64,000 bases of DNA from Rhizobium indicum (GTDB taxonomy: Bacteria; Pseudomonadota; Alphaproteobacteria; Rhizobiales; Rhizobiaceae), in the NCBI RefSeq assembly GCF_005862305.2, contig NZ_CP054022.1, positions 434,001 through 498,000 of the forward strand, given 5' to 3'. The position numbers and the translations under genes were made by a program. Numbering within the stretch: position 1 is the first letter of the stretch; every line of letters begins with the position of its first letter. The notes beneath the pieces were generated by a model, which searched no databases, was not told the DNA's origin, and was given only the letters and a program-made list of their open reading frames with translations. This document shows positions 1 through 7,350 of this stretch, piece by piece.

Positions 1-542
1 AACTCGGCGTCGTAGACACGCTTCAGGCCGGGCAGGCCATCGGCGCGGTCCGGAAATTCAGCGCCGCCGCCGAAGACCAGGGTCTTGGAAACCTTGGCGA
101 GATCCGACAGGCTTTTCAGATTGTTGGCCTGCGCCGTTTCCTGCCGGACCACGATGACATAGCCATTGTTGATGCCGCTCGGCTTCAGCCAGGTGAGGTT
201 GAACTGCTTGGCGTAGAAATCCTTGACCTGCGTGTAGACCTTCTCGGCATCGGTCGACATCTCACCCTTGACGACAGAAGCCAGCGCCGTCCCGGTATAT
301 TCCGGATAGAGATCGATCTCGCCGGCTACCAATGCCTGGTGAGCAATCAGCGTGCCGCCGAGGTTGATCTTGCGCTCGACGGTGATGCCGGCATTTTCCA
401 AAACGGCGGCGTACATTTCGGCGAGGATGAACTGCTCGGTGAAATTCTTGCTGCCGACCTTGATGGTCTCCGCGGATGCAGACTGGAACATGGCGGCTGT
501 CATGATGCCGGCTGCAAAGATGCCTTTTGTCCAATTTTTCAT
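1..542 (-). CDS. Quaternary-amine (glycine betaine/choline-type) ABC transporter substrate-binding protein, partial
   Basis: This is the N-terminal part of a periplasmic binding protein of the OpuBC/OsmF family (QAT uptake family); the gene runs off the left edge after about 180 codons. It begins MKNWTKGIFAAG with a Sec signal peptide cut near QSASA. The mature part opens with IKVGSKNFTEQFILAE and contains LYPEYTGTAL, both hallmarks of the family. The ATG at 542 is preferred over the one at 548 because a GAGGGA ribosome site lies 6 nt upstream of it. The gene starts 114 nt after the lyase-like gene on the same strand, so read-through from that operon is possible. Permease and ATPase genes would be expected further left. 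The ligand could be any betaine-like compound, and the neighbouring catabolic genes point to nutrient uptake rather than osmoprotection. Confidence 0.85.
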   Translation of the reverse strand, partial: MKNWTKGIFAAGIMTAAMFQSASAETIKVGSKNFTEQFILAEMYAAVLENAGITVERKINLGGTLIAHQALVAGEIDLYPEYTGTALASVVKGEMSTDAEKVYTQVKDFYAKQFNLTWLKPSGINNGYVIVVRQETAQANNLKSLSDLAKVSKTLVFGGGAEFPDRADGLPGLKRVYDAE

Positions 543-577
543 AGTCATTCCCTCTTGTTGACTTTTCAATGAACGAA

Positions 578-606
578 CCGACGGCATTCCCCGGAATAAC
601 CGTCGG
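578..606. other. Imperfect inverted repeat before the binding-protein gene
   Basis: The arms CCGACGG-ATTCC and GGAAT-CCGTCGG pair with a small internal mismatch and a very short loop. The repeat lies between the lyase-like gene and the binding-protein gene. No T-run follows on the minus strand, so it is not a clear terminator. It could be an mRNA-processing hairpin or a partial terminator that separates expression of the two genes. Confidence 0.4.
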
Positions 607-656
607 CATGACCGGTCGGCACCCTGCCCTTCTTGCCGGGGCAGTGGCGAACCGGC

Positions 657-2162
657 TTATTGCGGGCCGAGCCCGATCAATGCGGCAATCGTCGCAAAAT
701 CCGGCCCTTGCGCGCGATCCTCTTCAAGCGCCGGGACGTGGGTGCGCACGAAAGCATAGGCTTGCGCCGATCCCTTGCCCAATTCGCCCGAGACGCCTCT
801 GAGTTCGACGGCCTGTACCGATGCGATCAGTTCGATGGCGACCAGATAGCGCAGGCGCTCGACGATTGCCTGCGCCTTTGCCAAAACACTCGGAGCCATC
901 GATGCCTGGTCTTCGACGCCATCGGCGACAGGAATGGGCGAAAGCGAAACCGGCATGGCCAGATGGCGGATTTCGGCCTCCATGGCCGAGACGGTCTTTT
1001 GCACGGTCGCAAAACCGGTACGGCTCTGGCCCATCGGGGTCAGAAAGCGTGGCAGGTCGGACATAGCAGGCGACATGATTTTCATGATCCGATAGGCGGT
1101 GCCTGCCGCACAATGTGCCATCGCCTGCCCCAGCCTTTCCCAGGCGAGCACAAACGCGGTCATGTCAAAATTGCCGTGTGAAAGAATGACGCCTTCGGAT
1201 GCGATCACGACAGGATTGTCGCTGGAACTGACGAGCTCAATGTCGGTCGCCTGCCTTGCCTCATCGATCGCATGCCTCAACGCGCCCCAGACCTGCGGTG
1301 TGCAGCGATAGCTCAAAGGATCCTGGAGACGCCTTGCTGCATCGGCGGCAAGCAAGGAGCTGCCCGAAAGAAGCTCCATCAGCTGAGCCGCGACGCGGCG
1401 CTGCCCAAAGGCCGGTCTTGCAGCCAGAGCGCGGTCGTCGAAGGCACTGACATTGGCGCGAAACGCTTCGAAATTAACGGCAATCGCCTTCAGGGACCAA
1501 TCGAAGAGCTGCTCGATATCCACAAGCGTCAAGCAGGCGAGGCCGATGGAGAGGCTGTTGGCCACAACAAGCGCATGCCCGTCCTTCGGCGCGAATTCGA
1601 GAGGCTTCAGGCCGGCCCTTTCAAGGGCGATGGCGGCCGGCAGCACTTCGCCGCCAAGCTCGATCTCACCGAAGCCCAGAAGGCCCCGGCTCATATGGGC
1701 AAGCGGCGCCAAATCCGCCGCACCGATCGAGCCCAATGAGGGGACGACAGGATGCACACCTGCGTTGATGGCGGCAATCAGACCGTGGAAGACTTTCAGC
1801 GAAACGCCGGAACCGCCCGCCGCCATGCCGGCGGCCCTGACCGCCATCATCGCCCGCACGAATTCCTGGGCAAGCGGTTCTCCGACGCCGACCGAGCGGG
1901 CTTGCGGCACGCGCATCTGGAACGCCACCAGGTCTTCCGTTGCAAGTCGTGTATCGATCCCTGCTCCCAGTCCCGTCGTCAGGCCATAAACCGGCAGATC
2001 CTTTTCGGTATAGCGATCGACGACGGCGCGCGCGGCCACAATCCGGGCCTCGACCTCGGCGGAGATTTCGATCCTGGCGTGGCGACGGGCAATTGCTGCG
2101 ATGTCCTCGATCGTCGGCGGCGTCGCGCTGAAGGTGATCGATGGAGAATGGGTGGCGCTCAC
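657..2162 (-). CDS. Aromatic amino acid lyase (HutH/PAL) family protein lacking the MIO triad
   Basis: The protein has 501 residues, the usual size for histidine ammonia-lyases. It keeps the family's VYGLTTGLGAG motif (Tyr59), SDNP, GNF and the conserved EDQASMAP stretch. The loop that normally reads GSxGASGDLAPLAH reads GSIGAADLAPLAH here (about residues 144-156), one residue shorter and without the Ala-Ser-Gly that cyclises to the MIO electrophile. The usual QDxYSLRC motif is QDPLSYRC, so a second active-site tyrosine is displaced. A GTG start at 2162 is chosen because GGAGAG lies 5 nt upstream and the GTG overlaps the preceding stop as GTGA. Ordinary ammonia-lyase chemistry is unlikely. 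From memory, ergothionase, which removes trimethylamine from a histidine betaine, is a MIO-less member of this family. A betaine-lyase role here is inference, and the substrate is unknown. Confidence 0.85.
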   Translation of the reverse strand: MSATHSPSITFSATPPTIEDIAAIARRHARIEISAEVEARIVAARAVVDRYTEKDLPVYGLTTGLGAGIDTRLATEDLVAFQMRVPQARSVGVGEPLAQEFVRAMMAVRAAGMAAGGSGVSLKVFHGLIAAINAGVHPVVPSLGSIGAADLAPLAHMSRGLLGFGEIELGGEVLPAAIALERAGLKPLEFAPKDGHALVVANSLSIGLACLTLVDIEQLFDWSLKAIAVNFEAFRANVSAFDDRALAARPAFGQRRVAAQLMELLSGSSLLAADAARRLQDPLSYRCTPQVWGALRHAIDEARQATDIELVSSSDNPVVIASEGVILSHGNFDMTAFVLAWERLGQAMAHCAAGTAYRIMKIMSPAMSDLPRFLTPMGQSRTGFATVQKTVSAMEAEIRHLAMPVSLSPIPVADGVEDQASMAPSVLAKAQAIVERLRYLVAIELIASVQAVELRGVSGELGKGSAQAYAFVRTHVPALEEDRAQGPDFATIAALIGLGPQ

Positions 2163-2926
2163 AGTTTCTCTCCGAGAATGGCGACGGGCCTGGAGGGTCC
2201 CTTGGTGGACCGTGCTTCCAGCCGATATTGCGCGCCGGGATAGTATAACAGCGCGCAGGTCACGACGGCCTCGCCTGACCAGGTTCTTCGAAAGACGCGC
2301 AGGCAAGGGTGATCATTCCTGAGGCCAAGATATTTGCGTATCGTCGTATCCGGCTTGACGGCCTGGACGATATGTTCGAACGCCGTTATCGGAGCCACCT
2401 TCGTCAGATATTCGTGCGGCGTCATGCTGCGGAAATCAGTCGAGAGATAGTCGGGCGCGACCAGGGGATTGACGTAGCGTTCCTCGACCTGAATGGGCCG
2501 GTCGTTTTCCATGTGCACGATCAGCGAATGCATCACTTCCGCGCCGAGGATGAGTTCGAGCGCATCGGCAACATTGGCATCCGCCTTCATCAAGCCGGCC
2601 GCGACGACAGCTGCCTGATGCTTGTGACCCCGTTCCAGTATTTCGTCGGCTATGTTGCGGATTTGAAGCAGATCGACATCGAGGTGCTTTGGCGAAACGA
2701 ATGTTCCGATCCCGGCGGATCGCTTGAGAACACCCTCGAACATCAACTCCCTCAGCGCCCGGTTCGCCGTCATGCGGCTGACGCCGAATGCCGCCACCAA
2801 TTCGCTCTCAGAGGATACCCGGTCTCCCGGCTGCAGCTTGCCCTCGGCGATCTCGGCCAGGATCTGCTCCTTGATCCTGATATAATGGCGCGCCTCGCCG
2901 GCGGCCGGTTTGACCGCTTTCGTCAT
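2159..2926 (-). CDS. GntR/HutC-family transcriptional regulator (UTRA domain)
   Basis: The 255-residue protein has an N-terminal GntR winged helix (about residues 15-80, with RVSSESELVAAFGVSRMTANRAL) and a C-terminal UTRA ligand-binding domain ending in the HutC-typical RRTWSGEAVVTCALLYYPGAQYRL. HutC repressors sense urocanate-like lyase products and bind a TGTATATACA-type palindrome. A perfect site of that kind lies upstream of the operon (6147-6160), so autogenous repression relieved by a pathway intermediate is likely. The ATG at 2926 overlaps the MaoC stop as ATGA. Longer upstream extensions would run through the MaoC gene and have no better ribosome site. The gene also overlaps the lyase gene by 4 nt. 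Confidence 0.9.
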   Translation of the reverse strand: MTKAVKPAAGEARHYIRIKEQILAEIAEGKLQPGDRVSSESELVAAFGVSRMTANRALRELMFEGVLKRSAGIGTFVSPKHLDVDLLQIRNIADEILERGHKHQAAVVAAGLMKADANVADALELILGAEVMHSLIVHMENDRPIQVEERYVNPLVAPDYLSTDFRSMTPHEYLTKVAPITAFEHIVQAVKPDTTIRKYLGLRNDHPCLRVFRRTWSGEAVVTCALLYYPGAQYRLEARSTKGPSRPVAILGEKL

Positions 2927-3774
2927 GACAACCTCGCCATGCCATTGTCGAGGATGGTCGCGCCGCGACAAGCAACGAGGCCTCGGAAGCGAATCTCGGC
3001 ATCATTCCGCCACATCTGCACGGTGATCGTTTCGCCGGGAAAGATCGGCGCGCTGAAACGCGCCGCGATGGCGGTCAAGCCGCTGGCCATGCCTGGATCG
3101 ATAGCAGCGACAATGGCGTAGCCCGCATAACCGAAGCTGCAGAGCCCATGCAGGATCGGCCGGTCAAAGCCGCTTTTGCCGGCTGCCTGCGGGTCGACGT
3201 GCAGCGGATTGAGATCGCCGTTCAGGCGATAGAGCAGTGCGGCGTTGTCAGGGATGTCGATATTGAATTCAAGGTCCGGCTCTCTGTCCGGGACTTTCGG
3301 CAACGGTTCGGGCGCAGATCCTGCCGAGCCGCATCCACCGTCACCGCGGCACGCATTCGTCTGGACGATGGTCGCGATCGGCTCATTACCGTCCACGGTT
3401 GCGATCAAGCGCTCGAAGCTGACGAACATTCCTTTCTCAACGCCGCGGTCGATCACCGACAGGACGCGCGAGCGGGAGACGAGCGGCACATCGAGGGGGA
3501 CCGGCCGATGGATCGTCAGGCGATGTTCGGAATGCACCAGACGCGCCCAGTCGACGCCTGTGTCCTTCATCCATGGCCCCGGATGCGCCACGATATTGGC
3601 AAGGGTCGGCACGGTCACGAGATCGCGTTCATAGACGTAGTTCAATGCTTTTTCGTCGAGCGCGTTGGTGCCGTAGCCAACCGACAGGGCGTAAAGGATG
3701 GCATCCCTTGCGGTGACCACATGTGTTGCCTGCGGCACCGGAAAATCGAGGATGGATTGGGCCGATAGCGTCAC
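2923..3774 (-). CDS. MaoC-like double hot-dog acyl-CoA hydratase/dehydratase
   Basis: The 283-residue protein resembles the two-domain MaoC/HSD17B4 hydratase family. The N-terminal half is a degenerate hot dog. The C-terminal half carries the hydratase-2 signature YRLNGDLNPLHVDP followed by GFDRPILHGLCSFG, including the catalytic Asp and His. Such enzymes add water across 2-enoyl-CoA thioesters to give (R)-3-hydroxyacyl-CoA. Lying between a CoA-transferase/SDR pair and a lyase that could supply an unsaturated acid, it fits the hydration step of a beta-oxidation-like route. The start at 3774 overlaps the SDR stop as ATGA, and the stop overlaps the regulator start as ATGA. Confidence 0.88.
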   Translation of the reverse strand: MTLSAQSILDFPVPQATHVVTARDAILYALSVGYGTNALDEKALNYVYERDLVTVPTLANIVAHPGPWMKDTGVDWARLVHSEHRLTIHRPVPLDVPLVSRSRVLSVIDRGVEKGMFVSFERLIATVDGNEPIATIVQTNACRGDGGCGSAGSAPEPLPKVPDREPDLEFNIDIPDNAALLYRLNGDLNPLHVDPQAAGKSGFDRPILHGLCSFGYAGYAIVAAIDPGMASGLTAIAARFSAPIFPGETITVQMWRNDAEIRFRGLVACRGATILDNGMARLS

Positions 3775-4577
3775 GAAGCGGCTCCCCCGGATGCTACGGG
3801 TTTGCGAACGCCACCGGACAGGCGGATGCCGCCGTCAACGGAAAGCAATTCGCCGGTGACGAAGTCTGCCCCCTGAACAAGCCAGACAATCGCGCCGGCA
3901 ACGTCTTCCGGTGTCGCAACCCGACCGAGCGGCGCGGTTTCCGAAAATCGCTTGGCAATGGCTCCATAGGCATCCGGCCCGAGCGTGTCGCGCATCCAGC
4001 GCGTATCGATGATGCCGGGACAAACCGCGTTCACGCGGATATCGGGACCGCAGGTGCGGGCCAAAGCCAAAGTCAGCGCATTGAGCGCGCCCTTGGAGGC
4101 CGTATAGGCAAGCGAGCTGCCGCCGCCGGTAAAGGCAACGTTGGATGAGACATTGACGATCGCACCTCCACCGCTGTCCCGCATCGCCGGCACCGCCGCC
4201 CGGCACATCTGATAAGCGCCGATGACGTTGACGCCGAAAACGTTCTGAAAATCTTCGCCCGATAATGTCTCCAGATCGAAAGGATCGGATTTGACCGTCA
4301 TTGCGGCATTGTTCACCAGGGCGTCGAGCCGCCCCCATCGATTGACGGCAACCGCGACCATCCTACGGCAAGCCGCGTCGTCGGCAACGTCGGCCTGGAC
4401 GATCTCGACCTCTGCGCCCAGACTGCGGCAGATATCGCCGGTCTCATCGGCCTCTTTTTTGCTGCGGCTGTAGTTGATGACCACCCGGGCGCCGCCCTCG
4501 GCGAATTGCTTCACGCATGCAGCCCCGACGCCCGTTGCCGAGCCCGTGACGATGATGGCGGCTCCATCGATTTTCAT
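3771..4577 (-). CDS. SDR-family NAD(P)-dependent oxidoreductase
   Basis: This 268-residue classical short-chain dehydrogenase has a Rossmann TGSATGVG motif near the N-terminus, NNAA at the end of beta-4, the catalytic Ser in IVNVSSN, and YTASK. The final GGIRLSGG segment is typical of FabG-like members. It probably oxidises a 3-hydroxyacyl-CoA produced by the neighbouring MaoC enzyme, but the substrate cannot be read from sequence. The start MKIDGAAIIVTG at 4577 is chosen because it overlaps the CoA-transferase stop as ATGA and begins directly at beta-1. A longer in-frame extension to 4835 lies inside the CoA-transferase gene and has no family-like sequence. Confidence 0.9.
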   Translation of the reverse strand: MKIDGAAIIVTGSATGVGAACVKQFAEGGARVVINYSRSKKEADETGDICRSLGAEVEIVQADVADDAACRRMVAVAVNRWGRLDALVNNAAMTVKSDPFDLETLSGEDFQNVFGVNVIGAYQMCRAAVPAMRDSGGGAIVNVSSNVAFTGGGSSLAYTASKGALNALTLALARTCGPDIRVNAVCPGIIDTRWMRDTLGPDAYGAIAKRFSETAPLGRVATPEDVAGAIVWLVQGADFVTGELLSVDGGIRLSGGVRKPVASGGAAS

Positions 4578-6124
4578 GGGGCAAAGCCCTTCATGGCATG
4601 GGTCGAAAACAGGCGCGCATCCATCTGCTTCAGCTGGTCCGACACCGCGATGCCCTTCGGCAGGCGGTCGAGAACATCGGCGGCAAGATCGATGCCGGGG
4701 GCAAACTCCGTCAGCGTCAAGCATCCGCCGATCACCCGAAAAACCGCCCGCTCGGTGACGACGAGCTGTGACTGTCCCTCCGGCGCAAAGGCCGGGCTCG
4801 AACTGATCTGGTCGACAGCCTCGACGATCTTGCAAAGGCGGCCGTCCCTGATGATGTCGAGCCTGCCGTCGGCAACCGCAATTTGCGCGCCGCCAGCCGA
4901 AAACGCGCCGAGATAGACAACATGCTTGGCCGTCTGCGAGATATTGGTGAATCCACCGACCCCGACGATGGAATTATTGAAGCGGCTGACATTGACCGCC
5001 CCATGCCGATCCACCTCTGCCATGCCGAGGAAGGCGATATCCAGGCCGCCGCCGTCGTAAAAGTCAAACTGCGATGCCTGTGGGACGATGGCAGTCGGAT
5101 TGACGGCGGCGCCGAAGGACAGCTCCTCGGCCGGCACGCCGCCGATGACGCCGGATTCGATCGTCACCGTATAATCGTCGAATCCCTCTTCGCTGGCGAT
5201 GCGGCCGATCCCGGCGGCAATGCCGATGCCGAGATTGATCGTCGGGCGGTTCAGCGGCGCCAGTTCCAGGAAGGCACGTCGCTGAATAATCTTATCGACC
5301 GACAGCGGCGCCGGCTGCAGGCGGCTCGCCGCCATCCGGACGCGTCCGGTATAGGCGATATTGTCCGTCTCGGCGAAACTGATGCCGTGCTGGGCCGGAT
5401 CCTCGCAGACGACCACATAATCGACCAACGCCGCCGGGATACGAACGTCATTGGGCTGCAGCGAGCCGCGCTCGGCAATCCGCTTGACCTGCACGACGAC
5501 GATGCCACCGGAGTTTCGGCCCGCCTGCGCCATGGCGAGCACGTCGAGCGGGAAGGCCTCATCCTCGAGGGTGATGTTACCGTCTTCGTCGGCCGTCGTT
5601 CCGCGCAAGAGCACGCAGTCGAGCGGCATCGACGGATAAAGCAGCCATTCCTTGCCGCGCAACGACACACGCTCGACAAGGGGACGCGGCGTCGTCGCAT
5701 TCATGCGGCCGCCGCCATGAAGCGGATCCATGAAAGAGCCGAGCCCGATATGGGTGACCACCCCAGGCTGACCGGCGGCAATCGCCCGATAGAGCTGCGC
5801 GATGACGCCCTGCGGCCAGCAATGCGCTTCGATCTTTTCCTCGATCGCAAGCTTTCCAAGGCGCGGCGTTCCGCGCCATCCCCCTGCAATCACGCAGGCG
5901 ACCAGGCCTTCGTAACCGAAGTGCCCCATGCCACGCGTCTGACGATCGCCCGTGCTGGCAGCAAACAGAAGCGTCAGGTTGCGGGGTTTTCCAGAGGCGA
6001 GGAAACGCTCCTCGACAGCGGCCGTGATGGCCTCGGGATGGCAGCATCCTCCAAAACCGGAAGCAGCGACAGTCATCCCGTCTTCGAGAAGATCCGCAGC
6101 TTGCTGTGAAGAGATGACCCGCAT
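4574..6124 (-). CDS. Acyl-CoA:carboxylate CoA-transferase (class I, fused subunits)
   Basis: The 516-residue single-chain class I CoA-transferase joins the A and B halves, as in YdiF-type or propionate CoA-transferases. The first half has GFGGCCHPEAI and a glycine-rich GLGSFMDP loop. The second half has the catalytic glutamate in TIESGVIGG (Glu323) and the GVGGFTNISQ region. It would move CoA from acetyl- or succinyl-CoA to a free acid, here perhaps the unsaturated acid released by the lyase-like protein. It is the first gene of the five-gene operon, and its ATG lies 22 nt downstream of the HutC-like palindrome, so repressor binding there would block transcription. Confidence 0.9.
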   Translation of the reverse strand: MRVISSQQAADLLEDGMTVAASGFGGCCHPEAITAAVEERFLASGKPRNLTLLFAASTGDRQTRGMGHFGYEGLVACVIAGGWRGTPRLGKLAIEEKIEAHCWPQGVIAQLYRAIAAGQPGVVTHIGLGSFMDPLHGGGRMNATTPRPLVERVSLRGKEWLLYPSMPLDCVLLRGTTADEDGNITLEDEAFPLDVLAMAQAGRNSGGIVVVQVKRIAERGSLQPNDVRIPAALVDYVVVCEDPAQHGISFAETDNIAYTGRVRMAASRLQPAPLSVDKIIQRRAFLELAPLNRPTINLGIGIAAGIGRIASEEGFDDYTVTIESGVIGGVPAEELSFGAAVNPTAIVPQASQFDFYDGGGLDIAFLGMAEVDRHGAVNVSRFNNSIVGVGGFTNISQTAKHVVYLGAFSAGGAQIAVADGRLDIIRDGRLCKIVEAVDQISSSPAFAPEGQSQLVVTERAVFRVIGGCLTLTEFAPGIDLAADVLDRLPKGIAVSDQLKQMDARLFSTHAMKGFAP

Positions 6125-6146
6125 GACGATCTTTGCTTCCGTCTGA

Positions 6147-6160
6147 CCTGTATATACAGG
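6147..6160. promoter_or_regulatory. HutC-type operator palindrome
   Basis: CCTGTATATACAGG is a perfect 14-bp palindrome and its core TGTATATACA is the known type of HutC target. It lies 22 nt before the CoA-transferase start and 65 nt from the end of the YeiH-like gene. It most likely binds the HutC-family protein encoded in the operon. No second copy was seen before the binding-protein gene. Confidence 0.75.
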
Positions 6161-6224
6161 CTAGCCGCTGATCGTTTGGAAGGCAACCGGAATCTTTGCA
6201 AGTATTTTGGGCATATCACCTCGA

Positions 6225-7286
6225 TCAGACGATATTCAGCAGCCCGATCAGGCAAAGCCCGAGAGCCCCCAACGCCAGCAGCGACAGCGCAGCCGCTGCG
6301 AGGACACGACCGCCGGTATGAGCGACGGATCTGACATCGACGGAGAGGCCCAAAGCGGCCATTGCGGTGACGGTGAAGGCGGCGGAGACAGTCGCCATCC
6401 CGGGCAGCAGCGGCGCCGGGATAGCGTCGAGGGAACGAAGCGTCGCCATGGCTGCAAAACCGAGGATGAACCATGGGAGAACATGGCGGAGATTGACCGG
6501 CGAACCGCCAGGACGGCGGCCATGAACTGCGCCGAGCACGAGGATGACGGGTCCGAGCATCATCACGCGGATCAGCTTGACGAGCGTGCCCACCTGGGTG
6601 CTGACAGCTCCGGCAGAGGCCGTGGCCGCCAAGACCTGCGGGACGGCATAGGCTGTCACTCCTGCGAAAACGCCATATTGTACAGCGCTGAGACCAAAGA
6701 GCAGGTGAAGAAGCGGCAGCGTCAGCACTGCACCGATGCCGAGCAGTGCGGTAAAGGCTATCGAGGCCGCGATATCGTCGGGTTTGGCGCCGATCACCGG
6801 CGCTGCGGCGGCAATTGCAGAATTGCCGCAGATCGAGTTGCCGCAAGCAACCAACGTCGCCAGGCTGGCCGACAGCCCGAAGAGCCGCCCGATAACAAAG
6901 CTGCCGACCAAAGACAGAGCAACCAGAACGGCAATTCCACCGACAAGCGGCAGTCCGGCCTGCCTGATGGCAGCCGTGCTGAGCGAGGCGCCGAGCAACA
7001 CGACCGCAATCTCGAGCAGTGTCTTAGCGGCGAATTGGATGCCGGGAATGAAGGTCTGCGGCAAGCAGACCGAGGAGCGCACGGCAATGCCGATCAGAAT
7101 GGCGAGCACGAGGCTCTCGATCCAATGCGAGCCGAAAACCATCATCTGCAGCTGTTCAACGAAATAGGCAGAGAGCGTGACTGCCGCACACAGGACGAGT
7201 CCCGGCAGGACGGCAGGAAGCGACAGGAAACGTGAGGCGGAAACGAGCATCGGCAGGACCTTGCGGAGGACCGTAGTCTCCCACAC
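6225..7286 (-). CDS. YeiH/UPF0324-family membrane protein (putative sulfate exporter family)
   Basis: The 353-residue, about ten-helix membrane protein has the family's central GNSICGNSAIAAAAPVIGA motif and the C-terminal ending ALGLSVDVRSV. Members are annotated as putative sulfate exporters, although biochemical proof is thin. The start is uncertain: the GTG at 7286 has a distant GGAAG, and the ATG at 7250 (MLVSASRF) has AAGG upstream and also gives a plausible protein. A LysR gene is transcribed divergently 64 nt away, the usual yeiH/yeiE-like pairing. It is not part of the lyase operon, since the HutC-like site and a 100-nt gap separate them. Confidence 0.85.
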   Translation of the reverse strand: MWETTVLRKVLPMLVSASRFLSLPAVLPGLVLCAAVTLSAYFVEQLQMMVFGSHWIESLVLAILIGIAVRSSVCLPQTFIPGIQFAAKTLLEIAVVLLGASLSTAAIRQAGLPLVGGIAVLVALSLVGSFVIGRLFGLSASLATLVACGNSICGNSAIAAAAPVIGAKPDDIAASIAFTALLGIGAVLTLPLLHLLFGLSAVQYGVFAGVTAYAVPQVLAATASAGAVSTQVGTLVKLIRVMMLGPVILVLGAVHGRRPGGSPVNLRHVLPWFILGFAAMATLRSLDAIPAPLLPGMATVSAAFTVTAMAALGLSVDVRSVAHTGGRVLAAAALSLLALGALGLCLIGLLNIV

Positions 7287-7350
7287 TCAATTGTCGACTT
7301 CCATTGAATAGTATAGCATGGTTCATTCGGTAAAATCGAACGATTGAATC

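Noticed and set aside
2163..2306. Upstream extension of the lyase-like gene
   Set aside because: The added residues are arginine-rich and lie within the regulator gene. The GTG at 2162 has a good ribosome site and a 4-nt overlap.
4578..4835. N-terminal extension of the SDR gene
   Set aside because: The extra residues come from inside the CoA-transferase gene. The ATG at 4577 overlaps the preceding stop as ATGA and begins at the Rossmann motif.
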